This document shows positions 7,532 to 9,137 of a DNA stretch of 9,137 nucleotides, piece after piece (the stretch's first letter is position 1; each line of letters starts with the position of its first letter). The position numbers and the translations under genes are program-made. The notes beneath the pieces are model-generated. The model was not told where the DNA came from, did not search any database, and saw only the letters and a program-made list of their open reading frames with translations. This DNA is from Thermotogae bacterium (GTDB lineage: Bacteria; Thermotogota; Thermotogae; B3-G13), in the NCBI GenBank assembly GCA_015486095.1, contig WFSK01000260.1, positions 1 to 9,137 of the forward strand, in the 5' to 3' direction.

Positions 7532-8331
7532 ATGACATCGACCAACTCTTCAACATTTGAAAGAGAATTGAGGTGAAGATATCTTTTTATATCCTCATCT
7601 ACTTGCAACTTCAAGGTGTAAGGAAGGGATAAGGAATGCCTCTTCAACTCTTCTTCTTTTGAAAAGATCTCTGCTGGCTTTCCTTGCAATACTATTTTTC
7701 CTTCGTCCAATACCAGGATCTCGTCTGCTTTTATGAGGTCTTCTAAGTGGTGTGTTACTAAAATTATCGTTTTTCCTGCTTCTTTTAATTTCGGCAATAT
7801 TGAAATAACTTGTTGACGTCCATATGGATCCAGCATGGAAGTGGGTTCATCTAAAACGATGTATTTCGGTTCCATAGCAAAAACCGCTCCTATAACCAAT
7901 TTCTGTTTCTCTCCACCGGAGAGGTGATTTGGGTCTATGTGTTCTTTGTCCTTTAGCGCCACTACTTCTAATGCTTTCGATATACGTTCTAACATCTCAT
8001 CGTGTGGGATACCAAGATTCTCTAAACCGAAAGCGATCTCCTCTTCTACAGATGCCGTGACTATCTGATCTTCAGGATTTGAAAAGACCACCCCTACCTT
8101 TTTCCTTATCTCCCAAAGGCTTTCGTTATCAGTAGTGTACATCCTATCTATACAAACGGTCCCTTCGGTGGGCAAAAGTATGCCATTGAGTAGCTGGATA
8201 AATGTAGACTTACCCGAACCATTTGGACCTATGATACCTACGAAGTGGTTTTCTTTTATGGTATATGTGATATCTTTCAATGCTTTTGTACCGTTGTAAT
8301 ATGTATAAGATACATTCGAAAGCTCTATCAT
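7516..8331 (-). CDS. ecfA1: Energy-coupling factor (ECF) transporter ATPase EcfA1 (CbiO-type)
   Basis: The first ATPase of the ECF module, 271 residues, a normal length. Walker A GPNGSGKST lies at 35-43, the signature LSGGEKQK at 137-144, Walker B YIVLDEPT at 157-164 with catalytic E162, the D-loop SMLDPYGR at 165-172, and the switch histidine at H194. The region usually reading VFQNPDNQ reads VFSNPEDQ, so Ser84 stands where the Q-loop glutamine is expected; TCA differs from CAA/CAG at two or more bases, which argues against a read error. The order EcfA1 then EcfA2 is that of most ECF operons. The ATG overlaps the methyltransferase stop by 4 nt and lacks a strong ribosome site, so translational coupling is likely. 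The EcfA1/EcfA2 labels rest on order and motif style; the ABC-ATPase identity is certain. Confidence 0.92.
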   Translation of the reverse strand: MIELSNVSYTYYNGTKALKDITYTIKENHFVGIIGPNGSGKSTFIQLLNGILLPTEGTVCIDRMYTTDNESLWEIRKKVGVVFSNPEDQIVTASVEEEIAFGLENLGIPHDEMLERISKALEVVALKDKEHIDPNHLSGGEKQKLVIGAVFAMEPKYIVLDEPTSMLDPYGRQQVISILPKLKEAGKTIILVTHHLEDLIKADEILVLDEGKIVLQGKPAEIFSKEEELKRHSLSLPYTLKLQVDEDIKRYLHLNSLSNVEELVDVICRYR

Positions 8332-8954
8332 GGTTTTCTCGACAGATATACCCTTATGCCGGATTTTTTGACTATTTCTGTAACATTGGAAAAGACTCTT
8401 TCCATCTCTCTTTCTAAGCTCTTTCCTCCTTTATTGTGATATGCTACCATTTGAAGAGTCCCTTTAGGCGATAAATGGATATACGCATCCTCTATCATCT
8501 TTATCCATACGACTTTTCCTGCTGCGAAAGGAGGGTTACACAAGATTTGATCGAACTTCATCATCCTCCAGCATTCGAATCCATCTCCCTGCCTTATATC
8601 CACGTCCAAATTGTACCTTTTGGCATTTATTTTGGCATATTCTGTGGCTCTTTTATTTATATCCGACATGTAAACTCTTATCTCTGGATGCATACGCTTT
8701 ATAACGATACCTATTATCCCAAAGCCGCACCCCAGATCCAATAGAGTTTTTCCCTCTAATAAGACATGGTTGATAAGAATTTCAGTTGCCTTATCGATAC
8801 CTTTTCTGAAGCCGAATACGGATGAAGGGATTACGAAGGTATAATCGAGCCCCAAGAGTTTCGCATCTACTCTCCTTTCTCTCAATTTACTCTTAGGATT
8901 AGCGGAAAAATAATGCTCAAAGTTCGATTCTGTACTTCTACGTTTTGTCAGCAT
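8328..8954 (-). CDS. Class I SAM-dependent methyltransferase, RsmC/YbxB-like (probable rRNA guanine-N2 methyltransferase)
   Basis: A 208-residue single-domain methyltransferase. Motif I is LLDLGCGFG (71-79), a likely ribose-binding acid is D98 in SDIN, another acid follows in the GDGF stretch (123-126), and motif IV is NPPF (140-143). NPPF is typical of enzymes acting on exocyclic amino groups of RNA or DNA bases or on protein glutamine. The opening EHYFS (13-17) and the VFGFRKGID stretch (46-54) resemble the MTS-domain family of RsmC, which makes m2G1207 in 16S rRNA, and the Bacillus one-domain homologue YbxB. The N-terminal pseudo-domain of enterobacterial RsmC is absent. The ATG at 8954 is supported because family similarity begins a dozen residues in and no better start follows. 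It is the first gene of the operon; its promoter lies so close that the mRNA may be leaderless. The exact target is inferred, and PrmC- or TrmN6-like roles are less likely alternatives. Confidence 0.85.
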   Translation of the reverse strand: MLTKRRSTESNFEHYFSANPKSKLRERRVDAKLLGLDYTFVIPSSVFGFRKGIDKATEILINHVLLEGKTLLDLGCGFGIIGIVIKRMHPEIRVYMSDINKRATEYAKINAKRYNLDVDIRQGDGFECWRMMKFDQILCNPPFAAGKVVWIKMIEDAYIHLSPKGTLQMVAYHNKGGKSLEREMERVFSNVTEIVKKSGIRVYLSRKP

Positions 8955-8963
8955 TTTCTCGTA

Positions 8964-8992
8964 ATTATAGCATCTTTATTGGGAAAGGACAA
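8964..8992 (-). promoter_or_regulatory. Sigma70-type promoter of the methyltransferase-ecfA1-ecfA2-ispF operon
   Basis: On the - strand TTGTCC (8992-8987, four of six -35 consensus bases) and a perfect TATAAT (8969-8964) are separated by exactly 17 nt. A TGC just before the -10 makes it an extended -10 as well. Transcription would begin at about 8957, only some three bases before the ATG at 8954, leaving no room for a ribosome binding site. This is the strongest promoter-like sequence I found in the window. Confidence 0.7.
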
Positions 8993-9056
8993 TCGTAAAT
9001 TTTAACCACAAAATTACACTGACAGAAGCGAGCAACATATTTGTTCACATTGATGA

Positions 9057-9113
9057 TGCACATCGAGACACCACAATAAACTCCATGAGGTAAGAGGTAT
9101 ATCTCGGTGTGCG
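9057..9113 (+). other. Imperfect hairpin in the right-hand intergenic region, possible structured RNA
   Basis: TGCACATCGAGA (9057-9068) can pair along its full 12 bases with TCTCGGTGTGCG (9102-9113) across a 33-nt loop; ACC/GGT inside (9070-9072 with 9096-9098) could extend the stem past a bulge. Two of the pairs are T-G, which form only in an RNA read from the + strand; the - strand copy would have A-C mismatches. No T-run follows within the window, so it is not a simple terminator. It could be part of a leader, a small RNA or an element cut off by the window edge. I do not recognise it as a known riboswitch or RNA family. The rest of 8955-9137 holds the operon promoter and no convincing gene. 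Confidence 0.35.
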
Positions 9114-9137
9114 AGTGTTGTAAGTGGTTGTGAAGAC

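Noticed and set aside
9014..9041. TTACAC and CATATT with a 16-nt spacer as a + strand promoter for the right-edge hairpin
   Set aside because: The matches to both consensus boxes are poor, and similar pairs are expected by chance in AT-rich DNA.
8965..9135. An open frame on the - strand entering from the right edge (about 56 codons, Cys- and His-containing) that ends within the -10 box of the operon promoter
   Set aside because: It has no visible start, its composition is unlike the real genes, and another frame on the opposite strand (8971-9096) is also open here, so openness carries little weight. It could be the tail of an upstream gene and should be rechecked with more sequence.

Overview
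The window reads as a chromosomal segment of a moderately AT-rich bacterium. Arginine is mostly AGA/AGG and isoleucine is often ATA. Genes are packed tightly with overlaps, and membrane-bound HD-GYP receptors are prominent. This would fit a thermophilic or deep-branching lineage such as Thermotogota, but that is an impression from codon use and gene content, not a placement. No rRNA, tRNA, CRISPR array, transposase, phage gene or other sign of recent transfer was seen.

Layout. At the left edge (to 1216, + strand) is the end of a membrane-anchored HD-GYP cyclic-di-nucleotide phosphodiesterase. It converges on, and overlaps by 14 nt, the 3' end of a block lying wholly on the - strand. Read in its own direction, that block starts at about 8992 with a good sigma70-type promoter placed almost on the first ATG. 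It then runs through an RsmC/YbxB-like methyltransferase, ecfA1, ecfA2 and ispF, with overlaps of 4, 16 and 4 nt. A 75-nt gap after ispF holds an extended -10 promoter. A 1113-residue receptor follows (seven-helix membrane domain, dCache, two GAF domains, HD-GYP), and then comM/yifB 36 nt further on. The rightmost 183 nt (8955-9137) hold that first promoter and an imperfect hairpin; I found no convincing gene there.

How the genes fit together. The right-hand operon mixes housekeeping jobs: RNA methylation, the two ATPases of an energy-coupling-factor (ECF) vitamin/metal importer, and one step of isoprenoid synthesis. No ecfT or substrate-binding S gene is present. The left part concerns signalling: two HD-GYP proteins with intact metal-binding motifs flank comM, a helicase of natural transformation and DNA processing. 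The two sensors carry different input domains, so they probably report different signals to one cyclic-di-nucleotide pool.

Points most worth a second look: (1) the combined 7TM + dCache + GAF-GAF + HD-GYP receptor; (2) the ECF ATPase pair, where a missing Q-loop glutamine in EcfA1 and an altered signature motif in EcfA2 fall in the same composite ATP site; (3) an IspF that departs from its family in two substrate-loop motifs; (4) a probably leaderless methyltransferase mRNA; (5) the hairpin at the right edge.
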